DNA from: an uncultured Acidobacteriota bacterium | GTDB taxonomy: Bacteria > Acidobacteriota > Terriglobia > Bryobacterales > Bryobacteraceae | Reading direction: 5' to 3' | DNA length: 64,000 nucleotides | Assembly: GCA_902826685.1 (NCBI GenBank) | Contig: CADEFT010000001.1 | Location: 411,777-475,776 of the forward strand | Shown: positions 38,150 through 46,033 of the stretch, in pieces | Layout: the number at the start of each line of letters is the position of its first letter | How positions within the stretch are numbered: position 1 is the stretch's first letter | Program-made: the position numbers and the translations under genes | Notes under the pieces: model-generated | The model's database searches: none | What the model was told of the DNA's origin: nothing | What the model saw: the letters and a program-made list of their open reading frames with translations, nothing else

Positions 38150-38182
38150 ATGAACAACAACCGGAACAACCAGAATCTCTAA
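38150..38182 (+). CDS. Ten-codon Asn-rich mini-ORF before the operon terminator
   Basis: The ORF M-N-N-N-R-N-N-Q-N-L-stop has an AAGGAG site nine bases upstream and lies 58 bases after the TolC-like reading frame, 13 bases before a strong terminator. Six of its ten residues are Asn. A ribosome site of this quality on so short a frame is unusual. Whether a peptide is made, or whether it is only a translated leader or a decoy site, cannot be decided from the sequence. Confidence 0.35.
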   Translation: MNNNRNNQNL

Positions 38183-38195
38183 AACAGACACAATC

Positions 38196-38228
38196 GCGGC
38201 GGCTCCCGAAAAAGCCGCCGCTTCGTCT
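38196..38228. terminator. Intrinsic terminator, probably bidirectional
   Basis: GCGGCGGCT (38196-38204) and AGCCGCCGC (38213-38221) form a perfect 9-bp GC-rich stem around an 8-base loop, followed by TTCGTCTT. On the other strand it follows the sulfatase stop directly and is followed by GATTGTGT. It closes the copper operon and the convergent sulfatase gene. Confidence 0.75.
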
Positions 38229-39712
38229 TACGGGCGCGGCTCCAGATCGTAACGCAGTGCGCCGCCCTTCAGGCGCATGATGCGGCGAGGACCCGCTCCC
38301 GGTGGACGCGCGGGTGGCGCCTTGGGTACCTCGGCGTCCATCTTTTCAAACGCCGCTTTGAGTTGCTTGACGACGTCCGGGTGAGAATCGGAGACATCGC
38401 GCTGCTCACCCGGATCGGCCTCCATGTCGAAGAGCAGAAACTCGCGCGAAGCGGCGCCGCCACGCACGCCGGGATGTTCGGTGGCGGGGCGCGACTGTTC
38501 GGTCTGCGCGATGAGAGTCACGCCGTCGGGCGCGCGCGGATCGACCCAATCGGGCTTGGCGTCTTCATCGGCGAGCAGGCCTTCGCGGCCGGGCGCGCGA
38601 TAATGCAGCTTCCATTTGCCCGAACGGATGATCGCCAGTTGCGCGCCGGACATGGCGAACAGCGCCTCATGCGGACTCTTAGCCGAGGGCGATTCAAGCA
38701 GCGGAAGAATATTGCGCCCATCGATGACGCGATCGGTTGGCGGCGCCGCTCCGGCGGCGGCCAGCGCGGTGGGGAAGATGTCGATGATGCCGGCGAGTTC
38801 CTTGTGGACCGCGCCGCGGGCGGTATGGCCGGGCCAGCGGGCGATCATCGGCACGCGGATGCCGCCATCCCAGGTGCGGCCCTTCATGCCGCGCAAGCCC
38901 GCGGTGCCGCCTCCGTACCATGGACCGTTATCGGAGGTGAACAGCACGAGGGTGTTGTCGTCGAGACCGAGCGACTTCACGCGATCGAGCACGGTACCGA
39001 CGGAATGATCGAGCTCCCTGATCACGTCGCTGTACAGATCGCCTGGCGTGTTGGGCGTGTAGAAATCCTCGGAAGCCGCCAGCGGTTTGTGCGGCATGGC
39101 GTGCGGCAGATAGAGGAAGAACGGATTGGCGCGATTTTCTTCGATAAAGCGAATCGCCTGCGCGGTGTACTTGCTGGTTAGCTCGCTTTGCGCCACCGGA
39201 TATTCGGCCACCCGTTCGTTCCGTACCAGTTGCACGGGCCGCATGTCGTTGGAATAGAGGATGCCGTAGTATTCGTCAAAACCGCGCCGTGTGGGCAGGA
39301 ACTGGGGCATATGGCCGAGGTGCCACTTGCCGATACACATCGATTTGTAGCCAAGCGGCTTCAACGCCTGCGCGATGGTGATCTCGCTCGCCGGCAGGCC
39401 GATATCGTTGAGGCCCGCGTCGGGCGCGGGATTGCCCGTGATCGTGGTGCGGAACGGATAGCGCCCGGTGAGCAGGCTGCTGCGCGTGGGAGCGCAAAAG
39501 GGCATGGGTGTATAGAAGTCGCTGAAGCGCACCCCTTCGGCGGCCATGCGATCGAGGTTCGGCGTCTTGTGGCGCGTGTTGCCGTAGCAACTGAGATCGC
39601 CGTAGCCCAAGTCATCGGCGAGGATGACGATGATGTTGGGACGCCGGCGGGGCGGCTGAGCGGAAAGCAGGGCTCCGGCCGACGCCGCTGCGAACTGCCT
39701 GCGGTTCATCAT
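38228..39712 (-). CDS. Sulfatase (arylsulfatase A family)
   Basis: 494 residues with a twin-arginine-like leader (M-N-R-R-Q-F-A-A-A-S-A-G-A-L-L). It hydrolyses sulfate esters in the periplasm using a formylglycine made from Cys73 in the motif C-A-P-T-R. Metal ligands D33-D34 in I-L-A-D-D-L-G-Y-G-D and the later H-x-P and L-F-T-S-D-N-G-P motifs are intact. Type I sulfatases need an FGE or anSME maturase, not seen in this window. It lies 21 bases downstream of pilB on the same strand but is not obviously related to it in function. Likely substrate: a sulfated glycan. Confidence 0.92.
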   Translation of the reverse strand: MMNRRQFAAASAGALLSAQPPRRRPNIIVILADDLGYGDLSCYGNTRHKTPNLDRMAAEGVRFSDFYTPMPFCAPTRSSLLTGRYPFRTTITGNPAPDAGLNDIGLPASEITIAQALKPLGYKSMCIGKWHLGHMPQFLPTRRGFDEYYGILYSNDMRPVQLVRNERVAEYPVAQSELTSKYTAQAIRFIEENRANPFFLYLPHAMPHKPLAASEDFYTPNTPGDLYSDVIRELDHSVGTVLDRVKSLGLDDNTLVLFTSDNGPWYGGGTAGLRGMKGRTWDGGIRVPMIARWPGHTARGAVHKELAGIIDIFPTALAAAGAAPPTDRVIDGRNILPLLESPSAKSPHEALFAMSGAQLAIIRSGKWKLHYRAPGREGLLADEDAKPDWVDPRAPDGVTLIAQTEQSRPATEHPGVRGGAASREFLLFDMEADPGEQRDVSDSHPDVVKQLKAAFEKMDAEVPKAPPARPPGAGPRRIMRLKGGALRYDLEPRP

Positions 39713-39733
39713 GGAAGCGATTGTACAGGGTCT

Positions 39734-41353
39734 TCAGCTTTCGATGAAGGTGACCTTGTTGACTTCTTTGATGGTGGTGAGGCCTTCACGGACTTTTTCC
39801 AGCGCCGATTCGCGCAGGAAGCTCATGCCTTCCTCGCGCGCGACGCGCTTGACCTCCGACGCGGGCCGCTTCTCAAGGATCATCTCGCGGATCTTTTCGC
39901 TGAGATCGAGTAGTTCGTGGATCGCCGTCCGGCCCCGGTAGCCGGCGCCGCCGCATTCAAAACAGCCCACGCCTTCATAGAACGTGACACCGCGCCATTC
40001 CTCCGGCCGCAAGCCGCAATCGACCAGGTATTCATCGTCGTAGTGCACCGGCTTCTTGCAGTGCTCGCAGATGAGGCGGACCAGGCGCTGCGCCAGGATG
40101 CAGTTCAGTGCAGCCACGAAGTTGTAGGGTTCGACGCCCATGTTCAGGAAACGGCCCAGCACGTCGATGACGTTGTTGGCGTGGACGGTGGTGAACACCA
40201 GGTGGCCGGTGAGCGCGGCGTTGATGGCGATCTGGGCGGTTTCCTGGTCGCGGATCTCGCCCACCATGACTTTATCGGGGTCATGGCGCAGGATGGAACG
40301 CAGGCCGCGGGCGAACGTCAGTCCCTTTTTCTCGTTGACGGGAATCTGCGTGATGCCCTTGATCTGATACTCGACGGGATCTTCGATGGTGATGATCTTG
40401 TCCTCGTCGTTCTTGATCTCCATGATGCCGGCGTACAGCGTGGTGGTTTTGCCGGAGCCGGTGGGCCCGGTGACCAGCACCATGCCGTAGGGTTCCTTGA
40501 TGGCGCGCCGGAAGCGGGTGATGTTGTTTTCCGAAAAGCCGACCACGTCCAGGCTCAGCTTGGCGAACTTTTCGCTCATCGACTCTTTGTCGAGTACGCG
40601 GAGCACGGCGTCCTCCCCATGGATGGTGGGCATGATGGAGACGCGGAAGTCGATCAGGCGCGATTTGTAGCGCACGCGGAAACGGCCGTCCTGCGGCACG
40701 CGCCGCTCGGCGATATCGAGCTCGCTCATCACCTTGATGCGGCTGATGATGGTGGAATGCCAGTCCTTGGCGATGGGCGGCATGGCGTACTGCAGCACGC
40801 CGTCGATGCGGTACTTGATGGCCACTTCGCTGTCGCGCGTCTCGATGTGAATATCGGAGGCGCGCCGTTCCAGAGCATTGAAGATGGTAGTGTCGACCAG
40901 CTTGATGACCGGTGCGATGTCGGAATCCTCGCTGGTCATGCGGTCGATGGATAAGGTTTCGTCCTGGTTGTCTTCGTCGCCCACCACGTCGAGCGCGAAA
41001 CCTTCGGTCACCTCTTCGAGCACGCGCTGGGACTGCTCGGTTTTCTTCAGCAAGTCTGAAATCTGGGAGAGCGTGGCGACCTTGACGTGAAGCTTTTTGG
41101 CGAGCAGGATCGACAATTCATCGATCAGGTTGAGGTTGCGCGGGTCGGCCAGGGCGATTTCGAGCGTTCCGTTTTCGGCCTTCAGCGGGACGAAATTGTA
41201 TCGGAACATGAGCTCGACGGGGATCGACCGGAACAGGTCGTGGTCGATGCGGCCTTCTTTAAGGTCAACGAATTCAGAGCGATAGCGCGCGGCGACGGCT
41301 CTGGCGTTATTGATTTCCTGGACCGGGTCGTGAAGGCGGGTGGGTGTGGCCAT
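39734..41353 (-). CDS. pilB: Type IV pilus assembly ATPase PilB (GspE family)
   Basis: 539 residues. A T2SSE_N domain (about 20-150) precedes the ATPase core with Walker A G-P-T-G-S-G-K-T-T, Asp box I-T-I-E-D-P-V-E, Walker B and His box. A tetracysteine zinc site (C-E-H-C and C-F-E-C about 40 residues apart) is near the end. It powers pilus extension at the inner membrane. The rest of the pil operon is not in the window; the retraction ATPase pilT is 10 kb away on the same strand. The start at 41353 has a weak ribosome site but matches the family N-terminus. Confidence 0.93.
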   Translation of the reverse strand: MATPTRLHDPVQEINNARAVAARYRSEFVDLKEGRIDHDLFRSIPVELMFRYNFVPLKAENGTLEIALADPRNLNLIDELSILLAKKLHVKVATLSQISDLLKKTEQSQRVLEEVTEGFALDVVGDEDNQDETLSIDRMTSEDSDIAPVIKLVDTTIFNALERRASDIHIETRDSEVAIKYRIDGVLQYAMPPIAKDWHSTIISRIKVMSELDIAERRVPQDGRFRVRYKSRLIDFRVSIMPTIHGEDAVLRVLDKESMSEKFAKLSLDVVGFSENNITRFRRAIKEPYGMVLVTGPTGSGKTTTLYAGIMEIKNDEDKIITIEDPVEYQIKGITQIPVNEKKGLTFARGLRSILRHDPDKVMVGEIRDQETAQIAINAALTGHLVFTTVHANNVIDVLGRFLNMGVEPYNFVAALNCILAQRLVRLICEHCKKPVHYDDEYLVDCGLRPEEWRGVTFYEGVGCFECGGAGYRGRTAIHELLDLSEKIREMILEKRPASEVKRVAREEGMSFLRESALEKVREGLTTIKEVNKVTFIES

Positions 41354-41409
41354 ATTTTCCCACTAGGGTATGACGCCGAAGGCGGGCAGAGCGTGCAGAA
41401 GCATTCAAG

Positions 41410-41439
41410 TTGACTATAGTCATTTAAATGGACTATAGT
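41410..41439 (+). promoter_or_regulatory. Promoter with two palindromic operators, toxin-antitoxin module
   Basis: TTGACT (41410-41415) and TATAGT (41434-41439) are 18 bases apart. The perfect 12-bp palindrome TGACTATAGTCA (41411-41422) overlaps the -35, and the 8-bp core ACTATAGT recurs at 41432-41439 over the -10, offset 19 bases. The predicted transcript start is about at the ATG at 41446, so the message may be leaderless. Confidence 0.65.
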
Positions 41440-41445
41440 TGGGTT

Positions 41446-41682
41446 ATGGATCAAGTCAATATCTCCGAATTCAAAGCCACCTGCCTGCGGTTGCTTGAGC
41501 AAGTACGGCAAACGGGGCAGCCTTTGGAGATTCTGAAGAATGGAGAGCCACTGGCGATTGTGCATGCCGCGCCTCCGCGGCCGCGAAAAGAGGCCTATGG
41601 GGCGATGCGAAACACCCTTCGAGGTGAAGTAGGGGATTTGATCAGCCCTCTCGATGAGAGCGATTGGGAAGTGCTGCGATGA
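41446..41682 (+). CDS. Phd/YefM-family antitoxin
   Basis: 78 residues from the ATG at 41446; an ATG at 41428 would extend into the operator. M-D-Q-V-N-I-S-E-F-K-A-T-C-L-R-L-L-E is the Phd/YefM N-terminal DNA-binding and dimer fold, followed by P-L-E-I-L-K-N-G-E-P-L-A-I-V. The C-terminal part binds the toxin. It neutralises the PIN toxin encoded next, whose ATG overlaps its stop by four bases, and presumably represses the promoter at the twin palindromes. Confidence 0.88.
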   Translation: MDQVNISEFKATCLRLLEQVRQTGQPLEILKNGEPLAIVHAAPPRPRKEAYGAMRNTLRGEVGDLISPLDESDWEVLR

Positions 41683-42068
41683 ATCGGCTCTTGTTGGATA
41701 CGCACGTCTGGCTCCGCTACCTGTTAGGTGACCGGAAACTCGCAGCCCGGCATAAAGTGCTGATCGAGTCCGATGCCGTAGAAGTGTGGCTAAGCCCTAT
41801 CAGCATTTGGGAGGCTCAAATGCTGATTGAAAACGGACGGATTCAAGTTGGCCTGCCGGTGCAGGAATGGGTTAATCGGGCGTTGCAAACGATGCAAGTG
41901 CGGGAGGCGCCTCTCACCTTTCGAATCGCTCAGCGGTTCCGGCGCCTGAATTTGAAACACCGGGATCCGGCCGACCGCTTTCTAGCCGCAACCGCCGCGG
42001 AAATGGATCTTACTCTTCTTACAGACGATGAGCGGTTGTTGAAGTGCCGCGACTTCGCCACGGCTTAA
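41679..42068 (+). CDS. vapC: PIN-domain toxin, VapC family
   Basis: 129 residues from the ATG at 41679, overlapping the antitoxin stop. PIN acidic residues are visible: Asp in L-L-L-D-T-H-V-W, Glu in S-I-W-E-A-Q, and Asp in D-P-A-D-R-F plus the final L-L-T-D-D-E. VapC-type nucleases cut tRNA or rRNA. Pairing with a Phd/YefM antitoxin rather than VapB is common for this D-T-H-x-W-L subgroup. The stop abuts the stop of the convergent Oar-like gene without spacing. Confidence 0.88.
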   Translation: MNRLLLDTHVWLRYLLGDRKLAARHKVLIESDAVEVWLSPISIWEAQMLIENGRIQVGLPVQEWVNRALQTMQVREAPLTFRIAQRFRRLNLKHRDPADRFLAATAAEMDLTLLTDDERLLKCRDFATA

Positions 42069-45000
42069 TCAGAAGATATACTTCAAGCCCAACTGAATAT
42101 TGCGGGGCGAGTTCGCCTGTCCGGTGATTCTTCCGAAAGCGGCCGGCGCGTTCAAATTCGTCTGCAAGCCGCCGAATACCACGCGGTTGAGGACGTTGAA
42201 GAACTCGGCGCGGAATTGCAGCCGGTGTGCTTCGTAGAGACGGAAATCCTTGAGGATGCTGAAATCCTCGTTGTAGAGCGAGAAGGTGCGGACGTTGGGC
42301 AGAACGGGCGGCGCGTTGCCGAAGGTGAACGCGGCGGGTTGGGAGAAGGCGTTGACGTCCAGATAGCGGTCGCGCGCCGGGTCGAACTCGGCGCGGGAAA
42401 CGCCGGTGCGGGCCGGCGTTCCGGCGACGACGTTCGGCCGGTTGCCGCCGTTTGAAAGCGGAATGACGCCGCCGCCGCCCACGCCGACCGGCGTGCCGGA
42501 GACATAGCGCTGAATCGCGTTGACCTGCCAGCCGCCCACCAGGGCGTCGCCGAGGCGTCCAACTCCCGATAGCATCTTGCGGCCTTTGCCAAACGGCAGT
42601 TCATAGCCCCACGACAGCACCAGGTTGTGTGGCGTATCGAAACCCGCCAGGCGCTTTTCAATGGCGCGATTGTTGGTGTCGAGCGGTCTCGATCCGGCGG
42701 CATCGTCGCCGAGACCGGTGTAGCCGCCGCCGCTCACCAGGCTCTTCGATAGCGTGTAGGCGGCGAGGAAATTGAAGCCCGCCGAATAGCGTTTCTGGAG
42801 CCGGATCTGCAGGGCGTTGTAGGTGCTCCAGCCGATGGGCTGGTAGAGATTCCGGATGTCGGTGTATTGCGGATAGGGCCGAAGCGCCTGCGACACCGAG
42901 CCGGTGAAGTTCGCGTAGGGACGGGCGACGCCGGCGGTCTGCGCGGCGGCGGAATTGATATCGGCGTTGAGCGTGTTGCCCAGGCTCAGGTGCCGCACGT
43001 CGACCTGGTTCAGATTCTCGAGGCCGGAAGGCAGGGCGGATCCTTTCTGGCCGACGTAGCCCATGTCGAGCAGGAACTGGCCCGGCAGTTCGCGCTGGAG
43101 GTTGAACGTCCAACTGCTCATGTAGCCGGGCTTTCCCGCGCCGGGGTTCATGAATTCGATGACGCCGTTGTTGACCAGCGAAGGGTCGGGGTTGGGCAGG
43201 GTGCCGGTGAAGGCGGGGACGCCCGAATCGAGCAGCAGGGCGGGCACGCGTCCCGACGTGGTTTGCGCGAAGATCTGGGGAAAGGAGAAGCCGCTCGAGA
43301 ACAGGCCGGCCTGGCGGCCGACGCTGGTGGCGTTGGTGGGTGAATAGAAGATGCCGAAGCCGGTCCGAATCACGGTCTTCTCATTGAGTGAGTAAGCGAT
43401 GCCCAGGCGCGGAGAGAAGGCACGCGTGTAAGTGGGCGTGAGTAAGCCGCCCGGCGCGAGAAACTCGAGGGCTCCCAGGCGGCCGCCGGCGCCGGGGTTG
43501 GGCAGCGACAGGTTCAGCCGGGACTGGCGGCTATCGGCCTCGCGCACGACGGTGGGAATCTCATGCCGCAGGCCGAGCGTGAGAGTGAACTTGCGGTTGA
43601 GCTTGATCACATCCTCCACATACCAGGCGTAGTACTGGTTGCGCATGCGGCGCAGCGGGGCCGGAATCAGCCGGGTGGCGGAGAACACCTGCCCCAGCAA
43701 CAGGCTGGCCCAGCCGTTGCCCTGCTGGGCGGCGGCGGCCGAGGTCAGGTTCGCGGTGGAAAGCGGACTGAAGGTGAAGGCTCCACTCAGGCCTCCATTG
43801 ACGGTGCCGGCGAAGTTGTCGTAGTGGAAGAACCGGAAATCGACGCCACCTTTGACCTGGTGCCGGCCCTTGATCCAGGTAACGTTGTCGATGATGGCGA
43901 AGTTGCGGTTCTGCGACGGATCGTTCGGCTGCTGATCGGAATTGCCGAGCGCCAGGTTGCCGTAAGTATTGGTGACCGTGAACAGCGGAAAGCCGGTGGA
44001 ATCGAGCGGAATGCCCGGCACCTTGTAAATCTCATTGCCTTTGCGCACGTCGCGCTGGCGGATGGGATTGCTGGCCGTGTAGCCGAAGCCGAAGTGATGC
44101 AGCAGGTTGGGGCGGATGGTGTAATCGTAGTTGGCGCGCAGGCCGAGACCGTTCACCGGATTGAAGCCCCAGAATCCGATGGGTGTAGTGGTGCCGAGAG
44201 GCGAGTAACTTGGCGTGTAAGTAGAAGCCCGCCAAAGGGAGGCGCTCACGCGTTGATTGGCATTGAAGATGTGATCGCCCTTGACCGACCATGAGTAATC
44301 CTTGATGGGGTTGGCGGTGCGATTCAAGAAGTTATTGAAGTAACCGGGGAAGTCGGGCTGCGGCACCAGCGGCATGACGTTGCGCGCCACGCTCGAAAGG
44401 CGGCTGGCGGGGATGAGGTTGCCGGCAAAAGCCGTGCGCGTGCCGTCGGCGGTGGTGGTGGCGGGATCGAAGACGGGAATCAGGTTGCCGGATCCATCGC
44501 GATGGCCGGAGAAATCGCCCTGCTTGAAATCGGTGGAAGGCAGGCTGACCAGGGTTCCATTGAGCGCGGGCTGGTTGCGCAGGCCGGTGTAATTGAAGTT
44601 GAAGAAGGTGCGGTCTTTGCCGTTGTAGAGTTTGGGGATGGAAACCGGGCCGCCGAACGATCCGCCCCATTCGTTGAAGCGCACGCGGGGGCGTGCGGCG
44701 GCAAAGAAAGGCCGCGCGTCGAGCTTGTCGTTGCGGAAAAATTCGAACAGTCCGCCGTGGAAGCGATTGCTGCCGGAGCGCATGGTGAAATTGATGACGC
44801 CGAAGCCGCGGCCATACTCGGCGGGGAAAAGCGAATTCTGCACCTTGAACTCTTCCACCGACTCATAGGGCGGCGAGGTCTGGGCCAGGAAGCCGGGCGT
44901 TACGGCGAGTTGGCCCGAGATGCCGTCGTACAGCACATCCTGGCTGAAGTCGGGGCTGCCGTTGATGTTCTTGGACCAGGGAATGCCGCTGACACCCGGG

Positions 45001-45500
45001 GTGAGGAAGATAAAATTTTCCGGCTGGCGCCGGCCGCTGGCGGCGGTGGTGGCGCCGGAACCGCCCACTTGGATGGGCAGGTCGAGGATCGTGCGCCGTT
45101 CGAGCACGGTGCTGATTTCGGGGGTGGTGGTCTGCAGCGCGACGCCGGCGCCCGATACGGTGACCGATTCGCTGACCGCGCCGACGGCCAGTTGCACATC
45201 GTGGGTGCTGACGGTGGCGGTGAGCACCGGAAGATTCTCGAGCAGGTACTTCTTGAAACCCTGTTTCTCCGCTTCGAGCTTATAGGAGCCCGGCGGCAGG
45301 CCGCGGAAGGCGAAGGCTCCGGCGGCGTCGGCGGTGACGGCGAAGGTGGTGTTGGTGAGCAGGCTGGTGAGCGTTAGCTTGGCTTCGGGCACCGCGGCGT
45401 TGGAGGTATCGGTCACCACTCCGGTGAGACCGCCCAGGTTGCCCTGGGCGAAGGCGGCGGCGTGAAGCGAAAGGATGAGGCAGGCGAGACGTATCTTCAT
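42069..45500 (-). CDS. Oar-like TonB-dependent receptor with carboxypeptidase-regulatory-like domain
   Basis: 1143 residues. Signal peptide (M-K-I-R-L-A-C-L-I-L-S-L-H-A-A-A-F-A), CarboxypepD_reg domain (about 21-108: G-V-V-T-D-T-S-N-A-A-V-P-E-A), plug-like region (about 130-260: D-L-P-I-Q-V-G-G-S-G, then F-P-A-E-Y-G-R-G-F-G-V-I-N-F), and a long barrel ending R-N-I-Q-L-G-L-K-Y-I-F. It lies alone on the minus strand between two toxin-antitoxin modules, with its upstream region shared divergently with the YefM/YoeB pair. The ligand is unknown. Confidence 0.92.
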   Translation of the reverse strand: MKIRLACLILSLHAAAFAQGNLGGLTGVVTDTSNAAVPEAKLTLTSLLTNTTFAVTADAAGAFAFRGLPPGSYKLEAEKQGFKKYLLENLPVLTATVSTHDVQLAVGAVSESVTVSGAGVALQTTTPEISTVLERRTILDLPIQVGGSGATTAASGRRQPENFIFLTPGVSGIPWSKNINGSPDFSQDVLYDGISGQLAVTPGFLAQTSPPYESVEEFKVQNSLFPAEYGRGFGVINFTMRSGSNRFHGGLFEFFRNDKLDARPFFAAARPRVRFNEWGGSFGGPVSIPKLYNGKDRTFFNFNYTGLRNQPALNGTLVSLPSTDFKQGDFSGHRDGSGNLIPVFDPATTTADGTRTAFAGNLIPASRLSSVARNVMPLVPQPDFPGYFNNFLNRTANPIKDYSWSVKGDHIFNANQRVSASLWRASTYTPSYSPLGTTTPIGFWGFNPVNGLGLRANYDYTIRPNLLHHFGFGYTASNPIRQRDVRKGNEIYKVPGIPLDSTGFPLFTVTNTYGNLALGNSDQQPNDPSQNRNFAIIDNVTWIKGRHQVKGGVDFRFFHYDNFAGTVNGGLSGAFTFSPLSTANLTSAAAAQQGNGWASLLLGQVFSATRLIPAPLRRMRNQYYAWYVEDVIKLNRKFTLTLGLRHEIPTVVREADSRQSRLNLSLPNPGAGGRLGALEFLAPGGLLTPTYTRAFSPRLGIAYSLNEKTVIRTGFGIFYSPTNATSVGRQAGLFSSGFSFPQIFAQTTSGRVPALLLDSGVPAFTGTLPNPDPSLVNNGVIEFMNPGAGKPGYMSSWTFNLQRELPGQFLLDMGYVGQKGSALPSGLENLNQVDVRHLSLGNTLNADINSAAAQTAGVARPYANFTGSVSQALRPYPQYTDIRNLYQPIGWSTYNALQIRLQKRYSAGFNFLAAYTLSKSLVSGGGYTGLGDDAAGSRPLDTNNRAIEKRLAGFDTPHNLVLSWGYELPFGKGRKMLSGVGRLGDALVGGWQVNAIQRYVSGTPVGVGGGGVIPLSNGGNRPNVVAGTPARTGVSRAEFDPARDRYLDVNAFSQPAAFTFGNAPPVLPNVRTFSLYNEDFSILKDFRLYEAHRLQFRAEFFNVLNRVVFGGLQTNLNAPAAFGRITGQANSPRNIQLGLKYIF

Positions 45501-45557
45501 GGTTGGCGTCCAGTGCGCAATGTGGACACGATATCAGAGTTGCAACCACTCGGGCGC

Positions 45558-45572
45558 TACAATGAAGTTGTG
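45558..45572 (+). promoter_or_regulatory. Candidate -10 box for the YefM-like/YoeB module
   Basis: TACAAT at 45558-45563 is followed seven bases on by GTG at 45570, so the transcript may start at the codon itself, as in the other module. A good -35 at 16-18 bases is not seen. Confidence 0.25.
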
Positions 45573-45779
45573 TCCGACGCCGAGATTCGATTAGTGACCG
45601 ACGAAGCCGGCCAGCCAACGGCCGTCATTGTGCCTATCGCGCTATGGAAAGAAATCGCTTCGGAGCGCGAAACTGCATACTTGCTGAATTCGGCGGCCAT
45701 GCGAGAGCGGCTGCTGACTGCGCTGGACCGAGGGAACGGAGTACCGCTGGAAGACGCTGTAGCAAAGTTGGGGTTGTGA
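45570..45779 (+). CDS. YefM-like antitoxin lacking the N-terminal DNA-binding part
   Basis: 69 residues from the GTG at 45570. The sequence lines up with the second half of YefM: I-R-L-V-T-D-E-A-G-Q-P-T-A-V-I-V corresponds to the strand region, and E-R-E-T-A-Y-L-L-N-S-A-A-M-R-E-R-L-L to the toxin-binding helix (E-T-x-Y-L-L in YefM). The S-E-F-R-x-N-L helix that binds DNA is missing. The frame upstream of 45570 (to 45462) has no similarity to YefM and overlaps the promoter of the receptor, so it is not an extension. The stop overlaps the GTG of the toxin gene by GTGA. Confidence 0.75.
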   Translation: MSDAEIRLVTDEAGQPTAVIVPIALWKEIASERETAYLLNSAAMRERLLTALDRGNGVPLEDAVAKLGL

Positions 45780-46033
45780 GAAGCGTCGAATTCGACCCCG
45801 GCGCGTACGACGACCTGGCATGGTGGGCAGATCAGGACCGGGCTCAAGCGATTCGCATCATTCGACTGGTACGAGACGCACAACGCGATCCGTTCGCCGG
45901 CATCGGAAAGCCAGAACCTCTGCGGCACGAATTGGCTGGCTGTTGGTCCCGGCGCATCGACCAGAAACATCGACTGGTTTATCAGGTGTTACCGGACAAG
46001 ATTCGGGTTCTTGCCTGTCGCTATCACTACTGA
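45776..46033 (+). CDS. yoeB: YoeB-family RelE-type mRNA interferase toxin
   Basis: 85 residues from the GTG at 45776. It matches YoeB closely: D-D-L-A-W-W, D-P-F-A-G-I-G-K-P-E-P-L-R-H-E-L-A-G-C-W-S-R-R-I, H-R-L-V-Y-Q-V and the terminal C-R-Y-H-Y. The catalytic Glu/Arg/His/Tyr set of YoeB is present (E in K-P-E-P, R in W-S-R-R, the final H-Y). YoeB cleaves mRNA at the ribosomal A site. Partner is the shortened YefM-like protein before it. Its stop overlaps that of the convergent esterase gene by 7 bases. Confidence 0.92.
   Translation: MRSVEFDPGAYDDLAWWADQDRAQAIRIIRLVRDAQRDPFAGIGKPEPLRHELAGCWSRRIDQKHRLVYQVLPDKIRVLACRYHY

Noticed and set aside
45462..45569. Longer YefM-like antitoxin starting at 45462.
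   Set aside because: The first 36 codons overlap the start of the Oar-like gene on the other strand and do not resemble a YefM N-terminus.
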